Source of the DNA: Actinoplanes lobatus
GTDB taxonomy: Bacteria > Actinomycetota > Actinomycetes > Mycobacteriales > Micromonosporaceae
Reading direction: 5' to 3'
Assembly (NCBI RefSeq): GCF_014205215.1
Contig: NZ_JACHNC010000001.1
Location: 4,841,001-4,905,000 of the forward strand
DNA length: 64,000 bases
Below are positions 49,479 through 56,960 of the stretch, piece by piece. Under the pieces are notes generated by a model. It worked only from the letters and a program-made list of their open reading frames with translations, was not told the origin of the DNA and did not search any database. Position 1 is the stretch's first letter, and each line of letters begins with the position of its first letter. Made by a program: the position numbers and the translations under genes.

Positions 49479-50199
49479 CATCGTCCTCCAGACGACCGGG
49501 CTCTCCGGGGGCTACGGCTCGATCCAGGTGCTGTTCGGCATCGACCTGACCGTCCGGCGCGGCGAGACCGTGGCACTGTGCGGGCCCAACGGCGTCGGCA
49601 AGTCCACCCTCGTCCGGATGATCTCCGGGCTCAGCCGGCCCAGCGCCGGCACCGTCCTCCTCAACGGGCTCGACGTCACCGGCGTGCCCGGTGCCAAACG
49701 GCCCCGGCTCGGTATGTCCACCGTCATCGGCCAGCAGGCGTTCGGCTCCCTCTCGGTGCGCGACAACCTGCGCATGCACACCTACCCGGTGAACCGGGGC
49801 GACGAGAAACCCACCACCTCGGTCGACGGGGCGCTCGCCGTCTTCCCCCGGCTGCGGGCCCGCGCCGACCAGCCCGCCTCCACCCTGTCCGGCGGGGAAC
49901 GGCAGATGCTGGTGCTCGCCAAGACGCTCATCCAGCGGCCCGACGTGCTGCTGATCGACGAGTTCTCCCTCGGCCTCGCCCCGGTCGTGGTGGGCGGCCT
50001 GCTCGAACTCATCCGGCGGCTGGCCACGGCCGGGGTCGGCACACTGCTCATCGAACAGTCGGTGAACGTCGCCATGTCGGTCGCCGACCGGCTGCTCTTC
50101 ATGGAACACGGCACGATCATCGCCGAACACACCCCGGCCGAGCTGCGCGAATCCCCGGATCTGGCCCGCCGCCTGGTACTCGGAGGGCACGCCGCATGA
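49468..50199 (+). CDS. ABC transporter ATPase, LivF type
   Basis: 243 residues from TTG at 49468, overlapping the binding-protein gene by 11 bp. Walker A GPNGVGKST, Q-loop in VIGQQAFGSLS, signature LSGGERQM, Walker B VLLIDEFSLGLAP. The LGLAP continuation is a LivF hallmark. It should pair with the LivG domain carried by the fused protein downstream to drive import. A 16-codon reading frame begins at its stop. Confidence 0.88.
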   Translation: MASDIVLQTTGLSGGYGSIQVLFGIDLTVRRGETVALCGPNGVGKSTLVRMISGLSRPSAGTVLLNGLDVTGVPGAKRPRLGMSTVIGQQAFGSLSVRDNLRMHTYPVNRGDEKPTTSVDGALAVFPRLRARADQPASTLSGGERQMLVLAKTLIQRPDVLLIDEFSLGLAPVVVGGLLELIRRLATAGVGTLLIEQSVNVAMSVADRLLFMEHGTIIAEHTPAELRESPDLARRLVLGGHAA

Positions 50200-50246
50200 G
50201 CTTCTTCTGGCATCGCCTCCGCAACGTTTCCGTGGCGGCGGCATGA
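50196..50246 (+). CDS. possible 16-codon coupling ORF
   Basis: ATG at 50196 overlaps the LivF stop, encodes MSFFWHRLRNVSVAAA and stops at 50244-50246, overlapping the ATG of the permease fusion. Both junctions are ATGA. It may only carry ribosomes from livF into the fusion gene; as a peptide it is too short to judge. Confidence 0.35.
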   Translation: MSFFWHRLRNVSVAAA

Positions 50247-53200
50247 CACTCCTCGGATTCGACCTCGGGCTCGACCGGCTCACCGTCGGGCTGTTCACCG
50301 GGCTCACCTACGGCCTGCTCGCCGTCGGCCTGGTGCTGGTCTACCGGTCCAGCCGGTTCGTCAACTTCGCGCACGGCGCCATCGGCGTCTTCGGGGCCGC
50401 CGTGCTCGCCCGGTTCGCCACCGGGATGCCCTACTGGCTGGCCTTCCCGGTCGCCATCGTGGTCGCCGGCGGACTCGCCGCGCTCACCGAGATCGTGATC
50501 GTCCGGCGCCTCTACCGGCGGCCCCGCGTCATCGGCATGATCGCCACCCTCGGCCTGTCCCAGTTCATCCTGGTCATCGCACTGCTGGTGTCCCGGGACA
50601 GCTTCTCCGGCACCACCTACCCGAAACCGCCCGGCCTGCCCGCCTTCAGCATCGGCACCACCGCGGTCGGCTCGTCGCTCACCGCCATGCTGCTGCTCAC
50701 CCCGGTGCTGCTGGCCGCGCTCGCGTTCTTCCTCCGGCGTACGAAATACGGCATCGGCATCCGCGCCGCCGCCGACAACCCGGACGCCGCCACCGTCGAC
50801 GGCGTCCCCGCCCCGCGGATGGCGACCCTGGCCTGGGCGGTCGCCGGAGGCATCGCCGCCTTCTCGGCCATCCTGCTCACCCCCACCCAGGGCGTGCAGT
50901 CGATCGAATCGCTCGGCCCCCAACTGCTGCTGCGCGGCCTGGCCGGCGCGGTCATCGCCAGGATGACGTCACTGCCGATCGCGTTCAGCGCCTCCCTCGG
51001 CGTCGGCGTCCTGGAACAGGTCCTGCTCTCCAAAGAGGGCAGCGGCTTCGTCGACGTGGTCCTCGGACTCGCCATCCTGGTCTCGCTGCTGCGCCAACGG
51101 CAGGGCGGCCGCCGCGACGACCAGAGCGCGCCCTGGCCCCGCCAGGAACGTAAGGCAGCCTCCGTTCTCTCCCGGGCCGGGCTGGCACTGCTCGCGCTGT
51201 TCGGGGTCGGGCTCGCCTACGTGGTCAGCAACGCCACCGCCTCCATCCTCACCACCATCTGCGGATACACGCTGGTCGCGCTGTCGGTGATCCTGGTGAC
51301 CGGCATCGCCGGCGAACTGTCGCTCGGCCAGTTCGGCTTCGCCGGCATCGGCGCCGCCGTCGCCGTCCAGGTCGCCACGCTCACCGGCAACATGTTCCTC
51401 GGCACCGTCGCCGGCTGCGCGGCCGGCGGGCTCGCCGCGACCCTCGTCGGCATCCCGGCCATGCGGCTGCGCGGCGTCGCCCTCGGCGTCACCACCCTCG
51501 CCTTCGCGCTCGCCACCAGCGGCTGGCTGCTGCGCCAGACGTTCCTGCTCGGCGACGGGCTGGACACGCCCTACCCGGTATGGCACGACTACGTCGTCGG
51601 CGTCGCCACCGACTACTACCTGTTCGCCCTGCTGCTCCTGGGACTCGGCTGGTGGGTCACGGCCCGCCTCAGCGGCGGCGGCTTCGGCCGCCTCCTGCTC
51701 GCGCTGCGCGACAACGAGGAAGCGGGACGCGCGCTCACGGTGACGGCCCCGCTGCGCAAACTTCAGGCGTACGCCGTGGGCGGCGCCCTCGCGGGCCTCG
51801 GTGGCGTGGTGATCGGCTTCGGACAGTCGCAGCTGAGTATCAACAACTTCCCGGCCGGAGCGAGCATCGACGTCGTCGCCATCGCCGTCGTCGGTGGGCT
51901 GGCCCGCACCGGGGGAGCGCTGCTCGGCTCGGTGATCATCGTGGGGTTGCCGCTGCTGTACCCCCTCGGCATCCCCGGGCAGGCGGCACTCACCCTCGGC
52001 TGGCTGCTCGTGGTCATCCTCATGCCGGACGGCCTGGGCGGCTTCCTCGCCGGCAGCGTCCCCCGCCTGGGGCGCCGCGTGGCCGCATGGGGCTCGCGCC
52101 GAGGCCTCGACAGCAGGCTCCGCGACCTGGCGGCCGCCATCACCCGCCTACGAGAAAGCCCCCCGGCCAGCACGAACCCCGTCAATGTGGGCGCTACCAG
52201 CGCGGACGCCATCGATATGGGCGTCGCCAACGGGGGCGGTGTCAATGCGGACGGCCTTAACGCGGGTGGCGTCAATACGGACGGCGTCAATGTGGGCAGT
52301 CTCAACCCGGATCGCGTCAACACGGATGACGTCAACGCGGACGGCGTCAACGTGGATGGCGTCAACGTGGATGGCCTTAATGCGGACGGTGTCAACGCGG
52401 ACGGCGTCAACGCGGATGGCGTCAACGCGGATGGCGTCTACGTGGACGGCGTCAACGTGGATGGCCTTAATGCGGACGGCGTCAACGTGGACGGCGTCAA
52501 CGTGGATGGCGTCTACGTGGGCGGCCGTATTGCGGGCGGCGTTGACGCGGGCGGTCTCAACTCGGGCGGCGTCGATGCGGACGGCCTTAGCGCGGGCGGC
52601 ATCAGCGTGAGTGCTGTCGATGCCGGCGGCGTCAGTGTGGGTGCTGTTGATGCGGAAGAGACGCGGCCGATCTTTGTGGGGGAGAGGCCTCGACTCTGGA
52701 ACATTGCGCGGCTGCCCGCTGAGCCTCTGGAGCGGGCGGGGCCGGGTGCGCCGGGGGAGGGGAGCGGGCCGCTGCTGGAGGTAGCCGGGATCCGGCGGTC
52801 GTTCGGTGGGGTGCGGGCTGTGCAGGACGCCACGTTCACCGTCACCGAGGGTGAGATCGTCGGGATCATCGGGCCCAACGGCGCCGGGAAGACGACGCTC
52901 TTCGAGATTCTCGCCGGGTTCACCGCGGCCGACGGGGGTGTGGTCCGGTATCAGGGGCGCGCCGTCACCGGCTGGACCCCGGAGCGGCGGGCCCGGGCCG
53001 GGCTGGTGCGATCGTTCCAGGACGCGCGGCTCTTTCCGGCGATGACCGTCCGGGAGAACGTGATGGTCGCCGCCGAACGGATCGCGCCGGTTCGGCTGGC
53101 CGCCGACCTGATCGGTGATGAGCGATCAGAAACGGTCAAGGCGGCTCAGGCTGATGCCGCGCTGGAGGCCATGGGGCTGGACTGGCTGGCCGGACGGCCG

Positions 53201-53554
53201 GTCGGGGAGCTCTCCACCGGCACCCGCCGCGTCGTCGAGCTCTGCTGTCTGCTCACCCTGCGGCCCCGGCTGCTGCTGCTCGACGAACCGTCGTCCGGGC
53301 TCACCCAGGCCGACGGCAAGGCCCTCGGCGACCTGATGCTGCGCGTGCGCGCCGAACTCGGCACCACGATTCTCGTCATCGAACACGACCTGCCGCTGCT
53401 GTCCCGCGTCGCCGACCGGCTGATCGCCATGGACGCCGGCACGGTCATCGCCCAGGGGACGCCGGACGAGGTCCGTAACCACCCCGCGGTCGTCCTGTCC
53501 TACCTCGGCACCGACCAGGCTGCCGTGGCCCGCTCCGGAGAGCCGGCCGGATGA
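50243..53554 (+). CDS. fused LivH-LivM-LivG: two permeases and an ATPase in one chain
   Basis: 1103 residues. Residues about 1-290 are LivH (FTGLTYGLLAVGLVLVYRSSRFVNFAHGAIG; LRRTKYGIGIRAAADNPDAA). About 310-610 are LivM (GIAGELSLGQFGFAGIGAAVAVQVA; LLALRDNEEAGRAL; GGLARTGGALLGSVIIVGLPLL). About 840-1103 are LivG: Walker A GPNGAGKTT, LVRSFQDARLFPAMTVRENVM, signature LSTGTRR, Walker B LLLLDEPSSGL and EHDLPLL. Between LivM and LivG lies a Ser-poor, Asn/Asp/Gly/Val repeat linker (663-802). LivH, LivM and LivG are normally separate genes, so a triple fusion is unusual; no internal stop or frameshift is present. Likely the core of an importer with the preceding binding protein and LivF. Confidence 0.88.
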   Translation: MTLLGFDLGLDRLTVGLFTGLTYGLLAVGLVLVYRSSRFVNFAHGAIGVFGAAVLARFATGMPYWLAFPVAIVVAGGLAALTEIVIVRRLYRRPRVIGMIATLGLSQFILVIALLVSRDSFSGTTYPKPPGLPAFSIGTTAVGSSLTAMLLLTPVLLAALAFFLRRTKYGIGIRAAADNPDAATVDGVPAPRMATLAWAVAGGIAAFSAILLTPTQGVQSIESLGPQLLLRGLAGAVIARMTSLPIAFSASLGVGVLEQVLLSKEGSGFVDVVLGLAILVSLLRQRQGGRRDDQSAPWPRQERKAASVLSRAGLALLALFGVGLAYVVSNATASILTTICGYTLVALSVILVTGIAGELSLGQFGFAGIGAAVAVQVATLTGNMFLGTVAGCAAGGLAATLVGIPAMRLRGVALGVTTLAFALATSGWLLRQTFLLGDGLDTPYPVWHDYVVGVATDYYLFALLLLGLGWWVTARLSGGGFGRLLLALRDNEEAGRALTVTAPLRKLQAYAVGGALAGLGGVVIGFGQSQLSINNFPAGASIDVVAIAVVGGLARTGGALLGSVIIVGLPLLYPLGIPGQAALTLGWLLVVILMPDGLGGFLAGSVPRLGRRVAAWGSRRGLDSRLRDLAAAITRLRESPPASTNPVNVGATSADAIDMGVANGGGVNADGLNAGGVNTDGVNVGSLNPDRVNTDDVNADGVNVDGVNVDGLNADGVNADGVNADGVNADGVYVDGVNVDGLNADGVNVDGVNVDGVYVGGRIAGGVDAGGLNSGGVDADGLSAGGISVSAVDAGGVSVGAVDAEETRPIFVGERPRLWNIARLPAEPLERAGPGAPGEGSGPLLEVAGIRRSFGGVRAVQDATFTVTEGEIVGIIGPNGAGKTTLFEILAGFTAADGGVVRYQGRAVTGWTPERRARAGLVRSFQDARLFPAMTVRENVMVAAERIAPVRLAADLIGDERSETVKAAQADAALEAMGLDWLAGRPVGELSTGTRRVVELCCLLTLRPRLLLLDEPSSGLTQADGKALGDLMLRVRAELGTTILVIEHDLPLLSRVADRLIAMDAGTVIAQGTPDEVRNHPAVVLSYLGTDQAAVARSGEPAG
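52229..52648 (+). repeat. 15-bp in-frame minisatellite (28 units)
   Basis: About 28 tandem 15-bp units, best conserved between 52330 and 52510 (unit like GTCAACGCGGATGGC), encoding a five-residue repeat, mostly NADGV or NVDGV with drift toward both ends. It falls exactly in the linker between the LivM and LivG domains. Units differ mainly at third and first codon positions, the pattern of slippage plus point mutation. Confidence 0.95.
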
Positions 53555-53730
53555 CCGGCCCGGTCTGGAGAGCTGTCCGGATGACCGGCCCGGTCTGGAG
53601 AGCTGACCGGCCCGGTCTGGAGAGCTGGCCGGATGACCGGCCCGGTCTGGAGAGCTGGCCGGCTGACCGGCCCGGAGATCCTGCCGGCTGATTGACCCAA
53701 TCCGGAGAACCGGCCGGCTGACCGGCCCGC
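53537..53730 (+). repeat. 30-bp minisatellite spanning the fusion gene's stop codon
   Basis: Six imperfect units that begin GGAGAGC and contain ATGACCGGCCCGGTCT; unit 3 has lost eight bases and unit 5 has an insertion-like tail. The first unit encodes the last residues and TGA of the fusion protein; the rest is the intergenic gap before the LPKTG gene. No other element is visible in the gap. Confidence 0.9.
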
Positions 53731-53752
53731 ACCCATGATGGAGGTTTTAACG

Positions 53753-54436
53753 ATGGTCCTTCCCCGCCACCTGCGCCGGCTGGCCGCCGCGGTCGCCGCC
53801 GGCCTGATCTGCGCCGTCGCGGTCGTGCTCGTCGACACGTCGCCGGCCCTGGCCGCGCCCGAACTGCACGTCTCCAAGACGAGCGGCATCGCCGACGGTG
53901 AGAAGATCACCGTTTACGGGACGGGGTTCAAGGCCGGGCTCACCGACCTGGCGCTCGGGCAGTGCATCGCCGACCCGGCCACCGCCACCGACTGCAATCT
54001 CACCGGTGGCGCCGAGTTCGTCTCCACCGACGGCTCCGGCAAGACCAAGACGCTCACCCTCACCATCGCCAAATCGTGGAGCGACGGGGCCAAGACCTGC
54101 GACGACGGTTGTGTGATCGCGGCGCAGCTGCTTCCGTCCGGCCACAGCGAGGAGGACGTGGCGGCCAACAAGGTCCAGGTGGAGATCGCGTTCGGCACCG
54201 GCGGTGGGACCAGCACCTCACCGACGGCGACGTCCACCAAGTCGGCGACGTCCACCAAGTCGGCTACCGCGACCTCGTCGAAGAGTTCCAGCGCGGCCGC
54301 GGGCGCCCTGCCCAAGACCGGGCCCGGCATGGAGTGGGCCACCGTCGTCCTGATCGGCAGCGCTCTGCTCCTGCCCGGAGTCGGCCTGCTCGTCCTGCTG
54401 CCGGCCCGCCGGCGCCGGATGGCCGGCTTCCAGTAG
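53753..54436 (+). CDS. LPKTG-anchored neocarzinostatin-fold surface protein
   Basis: 227 residues from ATG at 53753, eight bases after GGAGG (ATG at 53735 is rejected). Signal peptide to about residue 35 (ALAAPEL). Residues 37-150 match the neocarzinostatin-like fold: LHVSKTSGIADGEKITVYGTGFKAG and two cysteine pairs (C71/C81 and C116/C120). A Ser/Thr/Lys stalk with a repeated TSTKSA element follows, then the sortase signal L186-P-K-T-G190, a membrane helix and RRRRMAGFQ. A sortase would attach it to peptidoglycan; none is encoded here. It likely belongs with the WxL/Liv locus upstream. Confidence 0.82.
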   Translation: MVLPRHLRRLAAAVAAGLICAVAVVLVDTSPALAAPELHVSKTSGIADGEKITVYGTGFKAGLTDLALGQCIADPATATDCNLTGGAEFVSTDGSGKTKTLTLTIAKSWSDGAKTCDDGCVIAAQLLPSGHSEEDVAANKVQVEIAFGTGGGTSTSPTATSTKSATSTKSATATSSKSSSAAAGALPKTGPGMEWATVVLIGSALLLPGVGLLVLLPARRRRMAGFQ

Positions 54437-54442
54437 GACGTT

Positions 54443-54526
54443 CTCTCCCGCGTACTCCCTCTCCGCGCGGGAGAGGACGGTTCAGGGGTGTGGGGCAGGC
54501 TGTGCGCGGGGCCGGTCCCACACCCC
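54443..54526. terminator. two hairpins between convergent genes
   Basis: CTCTCCCGCG / CGCGGGAGAG (54443-54475) and GGGGTGTGGG / CCCACACCCC (54485-54526), each a perfect 10-bp stem, fill the gap between the LPKTG gene and the lipoprotein gene; one could serve each strand. Confidence 0.75.
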
Positions 54527-54540
54527 CGATCCGGCAGGAC

Positions 54541-55287
54541 CTACTTGCCCAGGCTCTCCTGGGCGATGAACTCGCCCGCGGCCGGCGCCTTGATGTCGGC
54601 GAAGGTCGCGCCGAACTCGCTGAACAGGACGCCTTCGCCCGCCGCGTCCGCGCCGATCTTGACCGGGTACGCGTCGCCGGTCGTCGCCACGAACAGCTTC
54701 GAGGTCGCGTCACCGGCGTCGGTCAGGGTGATCACCGCGGTGTCGCCGACCTTCGTGGCCTCGCCCTTGGCCAGCTTGCCGGTCGGCTTCAGGAGCTCGT
54801 CGACGTTCGCGGCGGCGAACAGGCCGTTCGCGGTCTCGTCCTTGGCCGGCACCAGCACCCACTTGCCGCCGGTGGCCGCCGCCATCTTCTTCGCCTGCTC
54901 GGGGCCGGCGAACATGGCCCAGAAGCCCTCGGTCGGCTTCATGTAGTGCTTGCCGTCGACCGACAGCAGCTCCACGTCGACGCCGTCGCCCATCGACAGC
55001 GAGCCCGCGAAGTCGTCGCCGGAGATCCGGAATGCGATGGTCGTCGTGGTGCCGTCGGCCGTCTCGCTGCCCTTGAACTGGAACGAGCCGGCCTTCTTCA
55101 CCGCTTCCTTGGCCTTGGCCAGGATCTCGTCGGCCGTGAGAGCGGCCACCCCGTTGTCGGTGGCCTGGGTGGCGGCCGGCGCGCCCTTGGACCCCGTGTC
55201 GCTCGAGTCGGAGCTGCCGCATCCGGCGAGCAGCATGGCGGCGGCGGCCAGGGCGGCGGCACCGGCCTGGAGCGTAGTCTTCTTCAT
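54541..55287 (-). CDS. secreted lipoprotein (LppX/LprG-like)
   Basis: 248 residues. Signal peptide with lipobox LLAGC at about residue 23, then a Ser/Gly/Thr linker and a single beta-sheet/helix domain: ADEILAKAKEAVKKAGSFQFKG, IAFRISGDDFAGSLSMGDGVDVELLSVDGKHYMKPTEGFW. This is the pattern of actinobacterial lipoproteins of the LppX_LprAFG fold, which bind hydrophobic ligands in a cavity. It is monocistronic. Ligand unknown. Confidence 0.75.
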   Translation of the reverse strand: MKKTTLQAGAAALAAAAMLLAGCGSSDSSDTGSKGAPAATQATDNGVAALTADEILAKAKEAVKKAGSFQFKGSETADGTTTTIAFRISGDDFAGSLSMGDGVDVELLSVDGKHYMKPTEGFWAMFAGPEQAKKMAAATGGKWVLVPAKDETANGLFAAANVDELLKPTGKLAKGEATKVGDTAVITLTDAGDATSKLFVATTGDAYPVKIGADAAGEGVLFSEFGATFADIKAPAAGEFIAQESLGK

Positions 55288-55502
55288 TGATCTTCTTTCC
55301 TATCCCGGCTCACCGGAAACCTGGTTGAGCTGGGCGAATCTATCCGGCCCCGGCAACGATTAGATCAACTTGACGGCCCGGAAACTGAGGTGAATCGCAC
55401 ATACCTCGGGTGACCACCGATCTGCGCCCGGCGGGCGCGGCACAGGCCGGAGCGGGCAGCGAGATCGCGTGGCAGGGCGGAACGGCCCTGAAAAGGACGG
55501 GG

Positions 55503-55551
55503 CGAGGTCGCGCGTACCGGAAAGGAAAACCGGAAGGAAACGCGGACCTCG
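55503..55551 (-). terminator. imperfect hairpin after the 55.6-62.4 kb operon
   Basis: CGAGGTC-GCGCGT and ACGCG-GACCTCG arms (one bulge) enclose a purine-rich loop with a repeated CCGGAA(A)GGAAA. It lies 28 bp beyond the racemase-family stop. The rest of the 291-bp gap 55288-55578 shows only the lipoprotein's promoter region and no gene. Confidence 0.5.
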
Positions 55552-55578
55552 ACCCCGGGAACTGAGCGTGCGGTGCGG

Positions 55579-56322
55579 TCAGTGGTCGCGGAGAAGGGAG
55601 CCCGCGCCGTAGACCTTGTCGTTGATGCCGTTCTCGCGGAGGGCCATCCACCAGGTGGCCGCGTTGATGGCGATCACCGGCTTGCCCAGCCAGCGTTCGG
55701 CCTCGTCGGCCAGGCGGACCATGGAGAGGTTGGTGCCGCACTGGACGATGGCGTCGACGTCGGGGGTGTTGACCGTGTGGATGGCGGCGCGCAGTTCGTC
55801 CTCGGTCACGTGGGCGATGGAGACCGCGGTGGGGCACTTCAAACCCTCGATGGCGGTCACCTCGAAGCCGATCTCGCCGAAGAAGCGGACCACGTTGGAG
55901 TCGCCGACCGGCTGGTAGGGGGTGACCACGCCGATCCTGCGGGCGCCGTAGAGCTTGAGGGCACGTTCGCACGCCTCGGCGCCGGTGGCCACGTCCAGTC
56001 CGGTGATCTCCTTGATCTGGGCCACGAACTCGCGGTTGCCCTCGACGCCGCCCCAGAACGTCTCGGCGGACATGCCCATCACCATGTAGTCGGGCTCGCA
56101 CGTGAGCACCCGCTCGCAGGCGAAGCCGATCTCGCCGCGGATCTGGACCAGCAGGTTCTCGAACTCGGCGTCGTCGGACAGGTTCTGATTGCGGATGTGG
56201 ATGCGGGAGAAGTGCGAGGTCACACCGGGTACGGCCATCGAGTAGAAGTCCGGCTCGACGATCGTGTTGGTGGACGGGGCGATGACGCCGAACTTGCGGC
56301 GCCAGCCGAGGGCGTCGGTCAT
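55579..56322 (-). CDS. Asp/Glu racemase-superfamily enzyme (maleate isomerase / arylmalonate decarboxylase type)
   Basis: 247 residues. The N-terminal FGVIAPSTNTIVEPDF is the substrate-binding loop of the maleate isomerase/arylmalonate decarboxylase branch, and C195 in IVQCGTNLSMV is the C-terminal catalytic cysteine. Where maleate isomerases have the first cysteine, this protein reads YMVMGMSAETF, so that residue is missing. One-cysteine members include arylmalonate decarboxylase. It is the last gene of the Rieske/RCCR operon and overlaps the membrane protein gene by four bases. It may isomerise or decarboxylate a small diacid released by the pathway. Confidence 0.8.
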   Translation of the reverse strand: MTDALGWRRKFGVIAPSTNTIVEPDFYSMAVPGVTSHFSRIHIRNQNLSDDAEFENLLVQIRGEIGFACERVLTCEPDYMVMGMSAETFWGGVEGNREFVAQIKEITGLDVATGAEACERALKLYGARRIGVVTPYQPVGDSNVVRFFGEIGFEVTAIEGLKCPTAVSIAHVTEDELRAAIHTVNTPDVDAIVQCGTNLSMVRLADEAERWLGKPVIAINAATWWMALRENGINDKVYGAGSLLRDH

Positions 56323-56960
56323 CGGGAGGCTCCGATCAGTGCGGGACGACTAGCGCGGAGGGTGAGCCACGCGGCCACCAGGAGGCAGAGTTGCGCGGCG
56401 GTGTTGATCGACTGTTCGAGCCATTGGAAGGCGACCGTGTGATGCTCGTCGGACGACCGCAGCGGCACCAGTCCCATCACCAGGACCAGGCCGAGCACGT
56501 AGAGGGACACCGCCCACCACTGTTTGTACCGGCCCGCGACGACCGCGCCGAGCACGCTGACCGCGGTCACGCCCAGCGTGGCGGCGACGAAGAGCGGGTT
56601 GAGGCTGCCGGACAGCACCGACCCGGCCACGCACAACCCGAAGGCCAGCCCGAACGGCCAGAACCGGGTCGGCTTCCCCCGGCGGACGGTGACCGCCAGC
56701 GACCAGGACAGCAGCGCGGCACCGGCCGCCATCAGCGGGAACAGCGACTGTTCGAGCAGCGTCCAGTCGCCGGCGCCGGCGGAGTACCCGAGTTTCCAGG
56801 CGCATTTGGCGATGCCGCCGGCGCCGATGAGGACGGCACCGGCGAGGCCGGCCTTCCGCGCGGACTCCACCGGCGCGGTCCGGGCGAGCAGGGCGAACCC
56901 CACGGTCCCGAAGATCACCGGTACGAAGTCCTCGATCGCGAGGATGATCGGGTAGTCCAT
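56319..56960 (-). CDS. seven-helix integral membrane protein
   Basis: 213 residues, nearly all membrane: segments include IILAIEDFVPVIFGTVGFALL, AGLAGAVLIGAGGIAKCAW, LFPLMAAGAALLSWSLAV, FGLAFGLCVAGSVLSG, LFVAATLGVTAVSVLGAVV, WAVSLYVLGLVLVMGLV and AAQLCLLVAAWLTL. Several positions near the membrane face (ED in helix 1, K and W in helix 2) could bind a ligand. No transporter family is recognisable. It overlaps both neighbours (TGATG and ATGA). It could pass electrons, or move a pigment or its breakdown product; that is inference. Confidence 0.75.
   Translation of the reverse strand: MDYPIILAIEDFVPVIFGTVGFALLARTAPVESARKAGLAGAVLIGAGGIAKCAWKLGYSAGAGDWTLLEQSLFPLMAAGAALLSWSLAVTVRRGKPTRFWPFGLAFGLCVAGSVLSGSLNPLFVAATLGVTAVSVLGAVVAGRYKQWWAVSLYVLGLVLVMGLVPLRSSDEHHTVAFQWLEQSINTAAQLCLLVAAWLTLRASRPALIGASR

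Noticed and set aside
51763..52610. Repetitive open frames in other phases of the 15-bp array
   Set aside because: A 15-bp repeat without stop codons stays open in several frames; only the sense frame links LivM to LivG domains.
52229..53730. CRISPR array
   Set aside because: Units of 15 and 30 bp are contiguous with no unique spacers, and no cas gene is near.
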